Below are positions 8,220 through 17,730 of a stretch of DNA of 64,000 bases, piece by piece (position 1 is the first letter of the stretch; every line of letters starts with the position of its first letter). Under the pieces are notes generated by a model that was not told the origin of the DNA, made no database searches, and worked only from the letters and a program-made list of their open reading frames with translations. This DNA comes from Mobilicoccus massiliensis (GTDB taxonomy: Bacteria > Actinomycetota > Actinomycetes > Actinomycetales > Dermatophilaceae), in NCBI RefSeq assembly GCF_000826525.2, contig NZ_LN651322.1, forward strand, positions 20,871-84,870, given 5' to 3'. Made by a program: the position numbers and the translations under genes.

Positions 8220-9449
8220 TCAGACGCGTACGGCCCCGGAGCGCACCGAGGAGAGGAACGTCTCGATGCGCCCGACGGCCTCGGCGAGCTCGTCCTCGTG
8301 GGGGAGGGTGACGATGCGGAAGTGGTCGGGGTGCGGCCAGTTGAGGCCCGTGCCCTGCACGACGAGAACCTTCTGCGCCTTGAGCAGTTCGAGGGTGAAG
8401 GCCTCGTCGTCGGCGATCGGGTACACCTTCGGGTCGAGCCGTGGGAACGCGTACAGCGCGCCCTTGGGCATCGTGCACGAGACGCCGGGAATGCTGTTGA
8501 GCATCTCGACGGTGACGTCACGCTGACGAGCCAGCCGCCCGGTGGGCATGACGAGATCCTCGATGCTCTGTCGCCCGCCGAGCGCGGTCGCGATGGCGTG
8601 CTGGCTGGGGTGGTTGGCGCACAGCCGCATGTTGGAGAGGATCTCGATGCCGTCGATGTAGTCGCGCGCGTGTTCCGTGGGCCCGGAGATGACGAGCCAC
8701 CCGCTGCGGAACCCCGCCACCCGGTAGGACTTCGACAGCCCGTTGTAGGTGAGGCACAGCAGATCCGGAGCGAGGCTCGCGGTGGGAACGTGCGTGGCGC
8801 CGTCGTAGAGGATCTTGTCGTAGATCTCGTCGCTCATGAGGATGAGCTGGTGCTTGCGCGCGAGCTCGACCATTCCTTCGAGCACCTCGCGTGGGTACAC
8901 GGCGCCCGTGGGGTTGTTCGGGTTGATGATGACCATCGCTCGTGTCGAGTCGGTGATCTTCGACTCGATGTCGGCGAGATCGGGTGCCCAGTCGGCCTGT
9001 TCGTCGCAGAGGTAGTGCACGGGCTTGCCGCCGGCGAGCGAGACCGTCGCCGTCCAGAGCGGGTAGTCGGGGGCCGGGATGAGCACCTCGTCGCCGTTGT
9101 CGAGCAGCGCCTGCAGAGTCATCGTGATGAGCTCGCTCACGCCGTTGCCGAGGTAGACGTCCTCGACGTCGAAACCCTCGACGCCGCGCTCCTCGTAGTA
9201 CTGCACGATCGCGCGCCGCGCCGAGAGAATGCCCTTGCTCTCGGAGTACCCCACCGACGCCGGGAGCTGGCGACGCATGTCGACGAGGATCCCCTCCGGC
9301 GCCTCGAACCCGAACGGCCCGGGGTTGCCGATGTTGAGCTTGATGATGCGGTGCCCCTCGTCCTCCATGCGCTTGGCCTCGGCCGGAACGGGGCCGCGGA
9401 TGGCGTAGTGGATGTCGGCGAGCTTGCGGGACTGGGAGACCGGGCGCAT
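8220..9449 (-). CDS. Pyridoxal-phosphate aminotransferase class I (AlaA-like alanine/valine type)
   Basis: 409 aa from ATG 9449. Fold-type I aminotransferase features are all present: the N-terminal IIKLNIGNPGPFGFEAPEGI, VINPNNPTGAVYP around the PLP-ring contacts, SDEIYDKILYDG with the PLP Asp/Tyr, the Schiff-base lysine in YNGLSKSYRVAGFRSGW, and the substrate-carboxylate Arg near FRIVTLP. The start MRPVSQSRKLADIHYAIRGP matches the AlaA/YfbQ group, which converts glutamate plus pyruvate to alanine plus 2-oxoglutarate. A longer open frame upstream has no similarity and contains the hairpin at 9626-9663. The gene is monocistronic. Confidence 0.88.
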   Translation of the reverse strand: MRPVSQSRKLADIHYAIRGPVPAEAKRMEDEGHRIIKLNIGNPGPFGFEAPEGILVDMRRQLPASVGYSESKGILSARRAIVQYYEERGVEGFDVEDVYLGNGVSELITMTLQALLDNGDEVLIPAPDYPLWTATVSLAGGKPVHYLCDEQADWAPDLADIESKITDSTRAMVIINPNNPTGAVYPREVLEGMVELARKHQLILMSDEIYDKILYDGATHVPTASLAPDLLCLTYNGLSKSYRVAGFRSGWLVISGPTEHARDYIDGIEILSNMRLCANHPSQHAIATALGGRQSIEDLVMPTGRLARQRDVTVEMLNSIPGVSCTMPKGALYAFPRLDPKVYPIADDEAFTLELLKAQKVLVVQGTGLNWPHPDHFRIVTLPHEDELAEAVGRIETFLSSVRSGAVRV

Positions 9450-9625
9450 TTCGACATGATGGCACTCGCGGCGACGGGGGTGGGGGAGGTGTCCGCGCGA
9501 CGTGACGTCGGTCTCGGCCGTGAGGGGGTGACACACCCCCGCCCGAGGGGTCTCACCGGCGTCCACCAGCGAGTTCGGTGCAACTGCTTGGGTCGGGGCC
9601 GGCCCCGTCGATAGGGCATGCGGAG

Positions 9626-9663
9626 CGTGACGGGCGGCGGAGGAGGGGCCGCCGCCCGTCACG
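9626..9663. terminator. 15-bp perfect GC-rich hairpin (terminator-like)
   Basis: CGTGACGGGCGGCGG (9626-9640) pairs perfectly with 9649-9663 around an 8-nt loop. There is no T run on either side. It lies upstream of the start of the aminotransferase gene rather than after a visible gene. It may be the relic of a lost gene's terminator or a 5' leader structure. Confidence 0.45.
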
Positions 9664-9817
9664 CGCCTTGGTCTGCGGGCCCGTGACGTGTCTCCGGGAG
9701 CAGACCGGCCCGGAACGCGGTGAGGCGCAGCCCTGCTCGGACTCCCCGGACGCACTGACGGCCGCCACCTTCTGCCTCGCGTGTGCGGTGCCGATCCTCT
9801 TCGGACGTCTCTAAGAC

Positions 9818-9870
9818 GAAATGACGGCTGTCTCGGCGCCCGAAGGTGCCGGAAACGACGGCTGTCTCGG
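9818..9870 (+). repeat. Two copies of a dispersed GACGGCTGTCTCGG motif
   Basis: GAAATGACGGCTGTCTCGG (9818-9836) and GAAACGACGGCTGTCTCGG (9852-9870) are direct copies 34 bp apart. A third close copy, GAAACGGCGGCTGTCTCGG, lies at 41192-41210. All three are intergenic and in the same orientation. Confidence 0.6.
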
Positions 9871-10004
9871 GGGTTTCGGTGATTCGCGAGAGGGACCGCG
9901 ACAGGCGGGGCATGACATTCGTCATCCCGCTCGTCTGAAGAGTGCAGCCGCATCGATGCCCGGACTCATCCTGAGCTGCGGCGATCGGCGTCCAGCATGG
10001 AGAC

Positions 10005-10922
10005 ATGACCACGCCACTGCTTCGCGCCACAGATCTTCGCCGCCGCTACGGCCACCCGACGACCGGATTCGAGGCCGTACGTGGCATCGACCTCGAGGTG
10101 GGGGCGGGCGAGTTCTTCGCCCTCCTCGGCACCAACGGCGCCGGCAAGACCTCGACGATGGAGTTGCTCGAGGGTATCGCCCGACCGTCCGGGGGCACCG
10201 TACAGATCGCCGGCCTCGACCCGTACGCCGACCGCCGCGTCCTGCGGCCTCACCTCGGCATCGTTCTGCAGCAGGCCGGGTTCTCGGGCGACCTCACCGT
10301 GCTCGAGACCGCGCGGATGTGGGCCGGGACGATGGCCGCGCCGCGCCCCGTCGAGGAGGCGCTCGCAGTGGTCGACGTGCTCGACCGCCGTAGCGTCCCC
10401 GTCCAGAGCCTGTCCGGCGGTGAACGTCGTCGCCTCGACCTCGCACTCGCGATCATGGGCCGGCCGCGACTGCTCTTCCTCGACGAGCCGACCACGGGCC
10501 TCGACCCCGAGAGTCGCCGCCGCGCCTGGGACGTGCTCTCCGGTCTGCTCGACGAGGGCACCGCGATCGTCCTCACGACGCACTACCTCGAGGAGGCCGA
10601 GCGCCTCGCCGACCGCATCGCGATCATGCACGAAGGCAGGATCGCCGCCGCGGGCACGCCGGCAGAGATCGTCGCAGACCGGCCCGCACGAATCTCCTTC
10701 CGCACGACCGAGATTGCGCTGCCGCGTTTTGCCGGGGTGACCGTCAGCGTCGAAGCGGGCCGCACCGAGCTGCAGACCGTCGACCTGCAGCGGACGTTGA
10801 GGGAGCTGCTCGCCTGGGCCGGCGACGACGTCGAACTCATCGACCTGCGCGCGTCGGCCGCCTCGCTCGAGCAGACCTTCCTCGACATCGCCGGCGCGTC
10901 CGACGTTCCCGCCGCCGCCTGA
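10005..10922 (+). CDS. ABC transporter ATP-binding protein (DrrA/CcmA-type exporter)
   Basis: 305 aa. Walker A is LLGTNGAGKTST (about residues 40-51), the Q-loop region is GIVLQQAGF, the signature is LSGGERRRLDLALA, Walker B is LLFLDEPTTGLDPE, and the H-loop is VLTTHYLEEAERLADR. The C-terminal 80 residues resemble the DrrA regulatory tail. It energises the permease encoded next (10949-11785) for export of an unknown compound. The four genes exporter ATPase, permease, histidine kinase and response regulator are co-directional and form one unit, so the transporter is likely controlled by the two-component system. A parallel set lies at 35428-39072. Confidence 0.92.
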   Translation: MTTPLLRATDLRRRYGHPTTGFEAVRGIDLEVGAGEFFALLGTNGAGKTSTMELLEGIARPSGGTVQIAGLDPYADRRVLRPHLGIVLQQAGFSGDLTVLETARMWAGTMAAPRPVEEALAVVDVLDRRSVPVQSLSGGERRRLDLALAIMGRPRLLFLDEPTTGLDPESRRRAWDVLSGLLDEGTAIVLTTHYLEEAERLADRIAIMHEGRIAAAGTPAEIVADRPARISFRTTEIALPRFAGVTVSVEAGRTELQTVDLQRTLRELLAWAGDDVELIDLRASAASLEQTFLDIAGASDVPAAA

Positions 10923-10948
10923 CCAGTCACCCACGAATGGAGAAGCCG

Positions 10949-11785
10949 ATGACCACTCCGACCACCGCCCGCACCTCCGACGCCGGCGCCCTGCCGACCA
11001 TCACCCCTGCCCGGCGCTTCACCCAGGCCCGCGCCCTCGCGATCGGAGAGTTGCGCCTGCTCGGCCGCAACAAGGTCGCGCTGATCAACACCCTGCTCAT
11101 GCCGGGGTTGCTCGTCCTGTTCTTCGCCAACCTCCCGGTGGCCGAGAACCTCGGATTCGGTGTCGTCGCACCGATCTTCATCCTCGGGATGGCGCTCGTC
11201 TTCGTCGTCTACTACACGCTGGTGACCGCGCTCGTCGCGCGCCGCGAGGCCTACGTGCTGCAGCGCCTGCGCACCGGAGAGGCCTCCGATGCGACGATCC
11301 TCGCCGGTCTCTCGATGCCGTTCGCGCTCATCACCGCTGCTCAGACCGTGCTGTGCGTCCTCGGTGCCGCCCTGTTCCTCGGCGTGGGCATGCCGACCAA
11401 CCTCGCTCTCATCGCCGTCGCGATCGTGCTCGGCTCGCTCGTGTGGACCCTGCTCGGCATCGCCTCCACGGCCATCACCCGCAGCGTCGAGCACGCCCAG
11501 ATCACGACGATGCCGCTGATCTTCGTGCCGCTGCTGTTCTCGGGCATCTCGTTTCCGCTCGCGCTGCTGCCCGAGTGGGGGCGGCTGCTCGCCTCGCTCA
11601 CGCCGCTGCACCCGGTGGTCTCGCTGATGCGCCTCGGGATGGCGGGCATCGATGTCGACGGTCGCAGCCTCACCGTCGGAGAGACGTTCACCCACGCTCT
11701 CCCGCCGACGCTGGTGCTGATCGCGTGGACCGTTCTCGGGGTCTGGCTGGTGCGTCGCCACCTGCGCTGGGAGCCGCGCCGGTGA
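10949..11785 (+). CDS. ABC-2 type transporter permease
   Basis: 278 aa with six hydrophobic segments (about residues 40-60, 65-90, 110-135, 145-170, 180-200 and 245-265), typical of the ABC-2 exporter permeases paired with DrrA-like ATPases. ATG 10949 is chosen because GGAG sits six bases upstream; an in-frame ATG at 10937 overlaps that ribosome-binding sequence. It starts 26 bp after the ATPase gene. The membrane subunit should form a dimer with the ATPase; the substrate is unknown (drug, lipid or peptide). Confidence 0.9.
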   Translation: MTTPTTARTSDAGALPTITPARRFTQARALAIGELRLLGRNKVALINTLLMPGLLVLFFANLPVAENLGFGVVAPIFILGMALVFVVYYTLVTALVARREAYVLQRLRTGEASDATILAGLSMPFALITAAQTVLCVLGAALFLGVGMPTNLALIAVAIVLGSLVWTLLGIASTAITRSVEHAQITTMPLIFVPLLFSGISFPLALLPEWGRLLASLTPLHPVVSLMRLGMAGIDVDGRSLTVGETFTHALPPTLVLIAWTVLGVWLVRRHLRWEPRR

Positions 11786-11838
11786 TCCCGGCCGGTCGAA
11801 CCTGCGGCGACCCGGCCCCCACCGGCCCACGAGGCACC

Positions 11839-13173
11839 ATGGATGACATGCCGACCACGCCCGGTTCCGGGTCCACCGCCACCGCCGCGCCCACCGATGA
11901 TCCGATGGACTCGGCCGAAGGCGGGCGCTTCGCCACGGCTGCGATTCCCCGCACCGAACAGGAGCTTCGCCGTTTCGAGGCGTACTGCCGCTGGTCGATG
12001 CACATCCTGTTCGTCGCCGTCGCGGGGATCATGGCGGTGACGGGGGCGCTCGGCGGTCTGGTCGCCGCCGACGAGCCGGGCCCGTTCCACGGCTGGGGTG
12101 TGGCGTTCTGGATCGTCGCGACTCCGGTGGCGGTGGGTTGGGTCCTCCTGGGCGCGGTCATCACGGATCTGCTGTGCCGGGAGCGCATGCCGTCACGACG
12201 TCTCGTGCGCTGGTTCTTCGTCCTCGCGCCGTGCGTCATCATCGCCTTCGCGCTCCTGGCGACCGACGACGTCGTCCGCAACGGAGCCGGGTCGGCGATG
12301 GCCTTGGGGCCGGCGCCGTTCGGGTTCACCGGCATGGTCGCTCTGATGTTCTGGCCGCGCGGCCGGGTGCTCGCGGCGGCGGCCTGTGGGGCGGCCGTGC
12401 TCGTCGGGCTCTACGCGTTCGGTCCGAACCACCTGTCTCCGGCGTCGACGTTCGCGCTGCTCGCCGTCGTGTTCTGGGCGTGCTTCTTCCTGCTTCCCGC
12501 GGGTGTGATCACGCAGTGGATGATCGGCGTCGCACGCAGACTGTGGCGGTCGCGGGAGGTCGCGGCCGATCTCGCCGTCGCCGAGGAGCGGTTGCGCTTC
12601 TCACGGGATCTGCACGACGTGTTCGGACGCACCCTGTCGACCGTCGCCGTCAAGAGCGAGCTCGCCGCCGAACTCGCGCGGCGTGGCGACGAACGGGCGG
12701 TCGAGGAGATGCTCGCCGTGCGCAAGCTGGCCCACCACGCGCTCTCCGACGTGCGCGGCGTCGTCCGCGGATACCGTCGCGTCGACCTCGCCGACGAGAT
12801 CGCCGGAGCGCGAGGGCTACTGCGGACCGCGGGGATCCGAGCGGCGGTGACCGACCCGGACACCCTCGAGGCCGCCGCTGCCGGTCTCTCGGATCGGGTG
12901 ATCGACGCCCTCGCGTGGACCGTGCGCGAAGGCGTGACGAACGTCCTGCGCCACGGCCGGGCGACGACCGCAGAACTGGCGCTCACCCGCACTCCGACGC
13001 ACGTCGAACTCGTCATCGAGAACGATGTGCCTCGCCGCCTGGCCTCCACGACGAGCGATGGATCGGGGCTCGCCGGCCTGCGCGAACGCCTCCGCGCCGT
13101 CGGCGGCACGCTCACGGCCGGTCCGGTCGCCGACGGCTACCGGTTGGTGGCGTCGGTTCCTCGCGCCACGTGA
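11839..13173 (+). CDS. Sensor histidine kinase (HisKA_3 / NarL-partner family)
   Basis: 444 aa. About five membrane helices lie in the N-terminal 240 residues. The HisKA_3 dimerisation helix carries the phosphoacceptor His in FSRDLHDVFGRTLSTVAVKS. An ATPase-like domain follows with the N box in REGVTNVLRHG and the G2 box in GSGLAGLRERL. The G1 box (usually DDGRG) is degenerate here (IENDVPRR), unlike the second kinase at 37241-38467. This is the DesK-like architecture, sensing the membrane or a membrane-borne ligand. ATG 11848 is an alternative start. The gene is followed by its response regulator. Confidence 0.88.
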   Translation: MDDMPTTPGSGSTATAAPTDDPMDSAEGGRFATAAIPRTEQELRRFEAYCRWSMHILFVAVAGIMAVTGALGGLVAADEPGPFHGWGVAFWIVATPVAVGWVLLGAVITDLLCRERMPSRRLVRWFFVLAPCVIIAFALLATDDVVRNGAGSAMALGPAPFGFTGMVALMFWPRGRVLAAAACGAAVLVGLYAFGPNHLSPASTFALLAVVFWACFFLLPAGVITQWMIGVARRLWRSREVAADLAVAEERLRFSRDLHDVFGRTLSTVAVKSELAAELARRGDERAVEEMLAVRKLAHHALSDVRGVVRGYRRVDLADEIAGARGLLRTAGIRAAVTDPDTLEAAAAGLSDRVIDALAWTVREGVTNVLRHGRATTAELALTRTPTHVELVIENDVPRRLASTTSDGSGLAGLRERLRAVGGTLTAGPVADGYRLVASVPRAT

Positions 13174-13261
13174 CCCCTGGAGTGCGAGCCGTCCGCCTCG
13201 GCGTGGCAGTCGGGGAACCCTCTGCGGCAGGTAGCCTCGCGGGAGACACGAGGAGGTGGCG

Positions 13262-13867
13262 ATGATCCGGTTGCTGTTGGCCGACGACGAGACGCTCTTT
13301 CGAGACGCCCTGGGCACCTTGCTCGGGCTGCAGGACGATCTCGACGTGATCGCGCAGGCCGCCTCGGGGCCGGAGGCGATCGCCATGGCCCGAGCTCACC
13401 GGATCGACGTCGCGGTGCTCGACCTGCAGATGCCGGGGGCCGACGGGATCGCCGTCGCCGAGACCCTGCTCGCGTCGACGCCGCCGGTGGCGTGCCTCAT
13501 CGTCACGAGCCACGGACGCCCGGGCTATCTCAAGAGGGCGCTCGAACTCGGCGTGCGGGGATTCCTGCCCAAGACGGCCTCGGCCGGGGTGCTCGCCGAG
13601 GCGATCCGCGCCGTGCACTCCGGAGCCCGGTACGTCGATCCCGAGCTCGCCGCCGACGCCATCGCGGCCGGCGCGAACCCCCTGTCGGCCCGGGAGGCCG
13701 ACGTGCTCGAGCTCGCGGCCCAGGGCGCGCCGGTCGACGAGATCGCGGCCCGCGCCCACCTCTCACCGGGCACCGTGCGCAACTACCTCTCCGCCGCGGT
13801 GGCCAAGACCGGCGCCGCCAACCGCCACGAGGCCGTACATCTCGCCCGCGACCGCGGGTGGATCTGA
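13262..13867 (+). CDS. Response regulator, NarL/DesR family
   Basis: 201 aa. The receiver domain has the acidic pair D8-D9, the phosphoacceptor D54 in VAVLDLQMPG and the conserved Lys in FLPKTA. A C-terminal LuxR-type HTH follows (ANPLSAREADVLELAAQG then TVRNYLSAAVAKTGAANRHE). ATG 13262 follows GAGGAGG at a suitable distance. It should be phosphorylated by the kinase encoded just upstream and regulate the ABC exporter genes. A strong hairpin follows at 13896. Confidence 0.92.
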   Translation: MIRLLLADDETLFRDALGTLLGLQDDLDVIAQAASGPEAIAMARAHRIDVAVLDLQMPGADGIAVAETLLASTPPVACLIVTSHGRPGYLKRALELGVRGFLPKTASAGVLAEAIRAVHSGARYVDPELAADAIAAGANPLSAREADVLELAAQGAPVDEIAARAHLSPGTVRNYLSAAVAKTGAANRHEAVHLARDRGWI

Positions 13868-13895
13868 GGCCACGTCCTCGATCACACCCGGGCCA

Positions 13896-13938
13896 CGCGA
13901 ATGCCCCGCCCTCCACCGAGGAGGACGGGGCATTCGCG
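13896..13938. terminator. Bidirectional terminator hairpin between convergent genes
   Basis: A 19-bp stem with one mismatch (13896-13914 with 13920-13938) closes a 5-nt loop. It sits between the response regulator stop (13867) and the stop of the minus-strand nitric oxide reductase gene (13957), as expected for a shared terminator. There is no T run, which is usual in high-GC actinobacteria. Confidence 0.75.
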
Positions 13939-13956
13939 TACCGGGAGTGACCGCGA

Positions 13957-16344
13957 TCAGCGCGCGACCGGCTCCGGTTCCGGCTGACCGGGAATGGTCT
14001 CCTCGCCGCCCTTCTTGATGGCGTGGCCCGTGAGCAGGCCGACCATGAAGAGGCCGATCGAGAGAGCGCCGAGCCCGAAGAGCACGTCACCGGGGGTGCG
14101 CATCCAGCGGATCACCGTGAGCGCCGGGGTGTAGAGGAACTCCCAGCTCCGGGCGTACCACAGACCCTCGGAGATGCTGGCGTACGCCTGGGCGAGGCCG
14201 AGGGGCAGCAGGCTGAAGATCGCCATCGCGAACAGGCCGCCGTTGAGGCCCCAGAAGCCGAGCTTGATCGGCCAGTCGTTCCACTCCTTGCCCGGCATGA
14301 GGCTGCGCACGCAGAAGAGCATGAGGCCGATGCCGAGCATGCCGTACACACCGAACAGGGCGGTGTGGCCGTGCAGCGGGGTGAGGTTGAGGCCCTGGAC
14401 GTAGAACAGGGAGATCGGCGGGTTGATGAGGAACCCGAACACGCCGGCGCCGAGGGCGTTCCAGAACGACACCGAGATGAAGAAGTAGATCGCCCACTTG
14501 TAGCCGGCCACCCACTCGCTGACGCGCAGGATGCGCAGGTTGCGGAAGGCCTCGAAGCCCATGAGGGCCAGCGGCACGACCTCGAGCGCGCTGAACGTCG
14601 CGCTCCACGCCATGACCGGGTCGTTGCCACCGGTGAAGTACAGGTGGTGGCCGGTGCCGATGATGCCGCCGAGCAGGAAGATCGTCGTGGAGGCGATCGT
14701 CGCGGTGGCGGCCATCGCCGGCCGCACCAGACCGAGGCGGCTGAAGAGGAACGCGATGACGACCGTGGCGAAGACCTCGAAGAAGCCCTCGACCCACAGG
14801 TGGACGACCCACCAGCGCCAGTACTCGGTGATCGACAGGTGCGTGTCGTGGCCCATGCCGAACGCGGCGCCGAAGAACGAGGCGATCGCGAAGCAGCTCA
14901 TGAGGAGCATGGCCACGAGCGTGCGCTGCGAGCCGCCCGCGAGCGGAGCGTTCTGCGTCGGGGAGAGCTTGCCGCCCTTGGCGCGCGCCAGGGCGGGGGC
15001 CATGCCGCGCCACATGAGGAAGAACCACAGGAACAGGCCGATGATGAGGCCGATCTGCCACGTGCGGGCGAGGTCGAGGTACTCCATGCCCGTCGTGCCG
15101 AGCCACCACGAGAGCGTGGTGCCGTAGCCCATCATCCCCTTGATCGAGAGCCACTGGCCGATCATCGTGCCGGCGACGACGACGATGAGCGCGACGAACA
15201 GCACGTTGACGCCGAGCCGCTGGTACTTGGGCTCCCGGCCACCGACGGCGGGGGTGACGTACAGGCCGGTCGCGAGCCAGGCGGTCGCGATCCACAGGAT
15301 GCCGAGCTCGGTGTGCCAGGTGCGCAACACCGCGTACGGGAGGATCTGGTCGATCGGAATGCCGTAGAGCGTGCTGCCCTCGACGCCGTAGTGCGCCGTG
15401 AGGATGCCGACGGCGATCTGCAGCACGAACAGGGCTCCGACGACGAAGAAGTACTTGAGCGTCGCCTTCTGCGAGGGGGTGGCCTCGTAGCCGAGCAGCG
15501 GGTCGTTCTTGGGCGGGTCGTTGGTGACCTCGTCGTGGTCGGCCTGGAAGTTGTGGTACCAGACCATGCCCGCGATGCCGGCGAGCAGGATGATGATGCT
15601 GATGACGCTCCACAGGATGTTCGTGGGCGTGGGCACGTTGTCGATCAGCGGCTCGTGCGGCCAGTTGCGCGTGTAGGTCGCGTCGTCACCGGGGGCGTTC
15701 GTCGAGGCCGCCCAGCTGCTCCACCAGAAGAAGGTGTTCATCTTCTGCATGGCCTCGGGGTCGGTGACCGCGCCTCGCGGGATCGCGTACTTCTCGTGGC
15801 CGTTCGCGAAGATCTCCGCGTAGTGGGCCGAGTTCGCCTCGAACGCCGCCGCACGCACCGGGTCGAGGGTGACGGTGCCGGTGGCGGGGTCGTAGGTGTT
15901 GGTGCGGAAGGCGTACTTGAGCTTGGCCTGGAGTGCGCCCTGCTGTTCGGGGGACGCCTGGTCGTAGCTCGGGACGCCCATCTGCTTGGCGTACTCGTCG
16001 AGCACGAACATGGCCTCGCGGTGCAGCCAGTCGGCGGTCCAGTCGGGCGCCACGTAGGCACCGTGACCCCAGACGGAGCCGATCTGCTGTCCGCCGATCG
16101 ACTGCCAGACGCGCTGGCCATCCATGACGGCGTCGCCCTCGGCGATGACCTGGCCGTTGGTGTCGACGACCTTGGTGGGAATCGGAGGCTTGGCCTCGTT
16201 GATCTGCAGGCCCATCCACAGCAGGACGGCGAACGAGGCGACGACTACGGTGGCCAGGGCGATCCACCAACGTCGATCGGTGGACCGCCGGGCGTCCGGC
16301 GGGGGTGGCGCGGCGTCGGGCCGGGCCGAGAGCGTGGAGGACAC
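13957..16344 (-). CDS. norZ: Quinol-dependent nitric oxide reductase (qNOR, single subunit)
   Basis: 795 aa from a GTG preceded by AAGGAG five bases upstream, giving the N-terminus VSSTLSARPD. One N-terminal membrane helix (WWIALATVVVASFAVLLWMG) is followed by the periplasmic domain fused in quinol NORs, with KVVDTNGQVIAEGDAVMDGQ and WGHGAYVAPDWTADWLHRE. About 12-13 helices of a NorB/haem-copper-type core follow, including HTELGILWIATAWLATG, HLWVEGFFEVFATV and GTGHHLYFTGG, which carry histidine ligands of haem b, haem b3 and FeB. It reduces NO to N2O with menaquinol. With no other denitrification gene nearby, NO detoxification is the likely role. Confidence 0.93.
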   Translation of the reverse strand: MSSTLSARPDAAPPPPDARRSTDRRWWIALATVVVASFAVLLWMGLQINEAKPPIPTKVVDTNGQVIAEGDAVMDGQRVWQSIGGQQIGSVWGHGAYVAPDWTADWLHREAMFVLDEYAKQMGVPSYDQASPEQQGALQAKLKYAFRTNTYDPATGTVTLDPVRAAAFEANSAHYAEIFANGHEKYAIPRGAVTDPEAMQKMNTFFWWSSWAASTNAPGDDATYTRNWPHEPLIDNVPTPTNILWSVISIIILLAGIAGMVWYHNFQADHDEVTNDPPKNDPLLGYEATPSQKATLKYFFVVGALFVLQIAVGILTAHYGVEGSTLYGIPIDQILPYAVLRTWHTELGILWIATAWLATGLYVTPAVGGREPKYQRLGVNVLFVALIVVVAGTMIGQWLSIKGMMGYGTTLSWWLGTTGMEYLDLARTWQIGLIIGLFLWFFLMWRGMAPALARAKGGKLSPTQNAPLAGGSQRTLVAMLLMSCFAIASFFGAAFGMGHDTHLSITEYWRWWVVHLWVEGFFEVFATVVIAFLFSRLGLVRPAMAATATIASTTIFLLGGIIGTGHHLYFTGGNDPVMAWSATFSALEVVPLALMGFEAFRNLRILRVSEWVAGYKWAIYFFISVSFWNALGAGVFGFLINPPISLFYVQGLNLTPLHGHTALFGVYGMLGIGLMLFCVRSLMPGKEWNDWPIKLGFWGLNGGLFAMAIFSLLPLGLAQAYASISEGLWYARSWEFLYTPALTVIRWMRTPGDVLFGLGALSIGLFMVGLLTGHAIKKGGEETIPGQPEPEPVAR

Positions 16345-16509
16345 GGGCACTCCTTTTTTCACGAAGCTGACCGTGTAAAAGTACGCCCACCCCACAGCGT
16401 GGAGCGAGTTTGATGCCCGTCGAACCGTATGATTCACGTCACATCGTAGCGAAAGCTCCCTGGTAATGGGCGAATTCGCCGCTCCGGTGGGGCTCGTTCG
16501 TGTCCCCGC

Positions 16510-17730
16510 TCACCCCAGTTCGGCGACGGAGGCCGGTCCGGTGAAACTCCCGGTGACGCCTACCGGGGTGCCGGCCTCGTAGAGACGCTCGCCGCCGGTG
16601 GGGTCGACCGCACGCGGCTGCAGGGTGCCGTCGGCGATCTGCTCGGCCCAGTGGCACGCGACCTTGTGTGGGCGCCTCGCGTCGCCGGCCCCGCCTGCGG
16701 GCTCCCCGGGACGGTCGATGACCCGCAACTCGGGACGCTCGGAGTCGCATCGCGTCTCCTGCCGCCACGGGCAGCGGGTGTGGAACCGGCATCCGGTGGG
16801 CGGGTTCGCGGGGCTCGGCAGGTCGCCGGCGAGGATGACGCGCTCGCGACGGTCCTCCACGCTCGGGTCGGGCACGGGCACGGCCGACATGAGGGCCCTG
16901 GTGTAGGGGTGCAGGGGGTCGGCGTAGAGGGCGTCGGCGTCGGCCTCCTCGACGAGCCCGCCGAGGTACATCACCCCGACGACGTCGCTGATGTGACGGA
17001 CGACGGCGAGGTCGTGCGCGACGACGAGGTAGGTGAGGCCGAACTCCTCCTGCAGATCCTCGAGGAGGTTGACGACCTGCGCCTGCACCGAGACGTCGAG
17101 TGCCGAGACCGGCTCGTCGGCGACGATGAGCTTCGGGTTCACCGAGAGGGCCCGGGCGATGCCGATGCGCTGGCGCTGACCGCCGGAGAACTCGTGCGGG
17201 TACTTCTTCAGTGCGGCGACGGGCAGGCCGACGGCGGTGAGCAGTTCGCGCAGTCGGGTGTTCGCGGCGGCCTTGTCCCTCACCAGCCCGTGGGCCTGCA
17301 TGCCCTCGAGCAGCAGCGACTCGATCGACTGGCGTGGGTCGAGGCTGGAGAGCGGATCCTGGAACACCATCTGCATGTCCTGCCGACGTCGGCGCAGCGT
17401 CTCGCCCTTGAGCGAGGCGACGTCGACGCCGTCGAAGTGGACGCTGCCGGCGGTGGGCTCCTCCAACTGGAGCAGCGCGCGGCCGAACGTCGACTTGCCG
17501 CAACCCGATTCGCCGACCAGACCGTAGGTCTCGCCGCGGCGGATCTGCATGTCGATGCCGTCGACGGCGTAGACGTACCCGATCGTGCGGTCGAAGATCA
17601 CGCCCCGCTTGATGGGGAAGTGGACCTTGAGGCCGCGGACGTCGACGAGCACGTCGTCGCCGCTATCCGAGGCCGGTGTGGTCGCATCCGTCGGGTGGTT
17701 CTCGGGGCGCGGGGTGGCAGCGGTGCTCAT
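16510..17730 (-). CDS. Oligopeptide/dipeptide ABC transporter ATP-binding protein (OppF/DppF type)
   Basis: 406 aa. Walker A is [18 protein letters not shown], the Q-loop is [16 protein letters not shown], the signature is [16 protein letters not shown], Walker B is [14 protein letters not shown] and the H-loop is [14 protein letters not shown]. The C-terminal oligopeptide-transporter extension carries clustered cysteines ([10 protein letters not shown] ... RCDSERPEL ... VACHW), as expected for the OppD/F family, which often bind an Fe-S cluster there. It is the last gene of a five-gene importer operon and overlaps oppD by 4 bp. Confidence 0.92.
   Translation of the reverse strand: MSTAATPRPENHPTDATTPASDSGDDVLVDVRGLKVHFPIKRGVIFDRTIGYVYAVDGIDMQIRRGETYGLVGESGCGKSTFGRALLQLEEPTAGSVHFDGVDVASLKGETLRRRRQDMQMVFQDPLSSLDPRQSIESLLLEGMQAHGLVRDKAAANTRLRELLTAVGLPVAALKKYPHEFSGGQRQRIGIARALSVNPKLIVADEPVSALDVSVQAQVVNLLEDLQEEFGLTYLVVAHDLAVVRHISDVVGVMYLGGLVEEADADALYADPLHPYTRALMSAVPVPDPSVEDRRERVILAGDLPSPANPPTGCRFHTRCPWRQETRCDSERPELRVIDRPGEPAGGAGDARRPHKVACHWAEQIADGTLQPRAVDPTGGERLYEAGTPVGVTGSFTGPASVAELG

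Larger units (their letters stand above)
9450..10004. other. Intergenic region with hairpin and short direct repeats
   Basis: This 555-bp gap separates a minus-strand aminotransferase gene from a plus-strand ABC operon. Apart from the hairpin at 9626-9663 and the two GACGGCTGTCTCGG-type repeats at 9818-9870, nothing coding or recognisable is seen. Promoters for both divergent units must lie here. Confidence 0.55.

Noticed and set aside
14023..16413. Very long plus-strand open frame opposite the nitric oxide reductase gene
   Set aside because: Its product is Asp/Glu/Arg/His-rich without domains; the minus strand encodes a clear qNOR.
16410..16423. FNR-like site TTGAT-N4-GTCGA upstream of norZ
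   Set aside because: One half-site fits but the other has two mismatches in five; too weak to call without other evidence.
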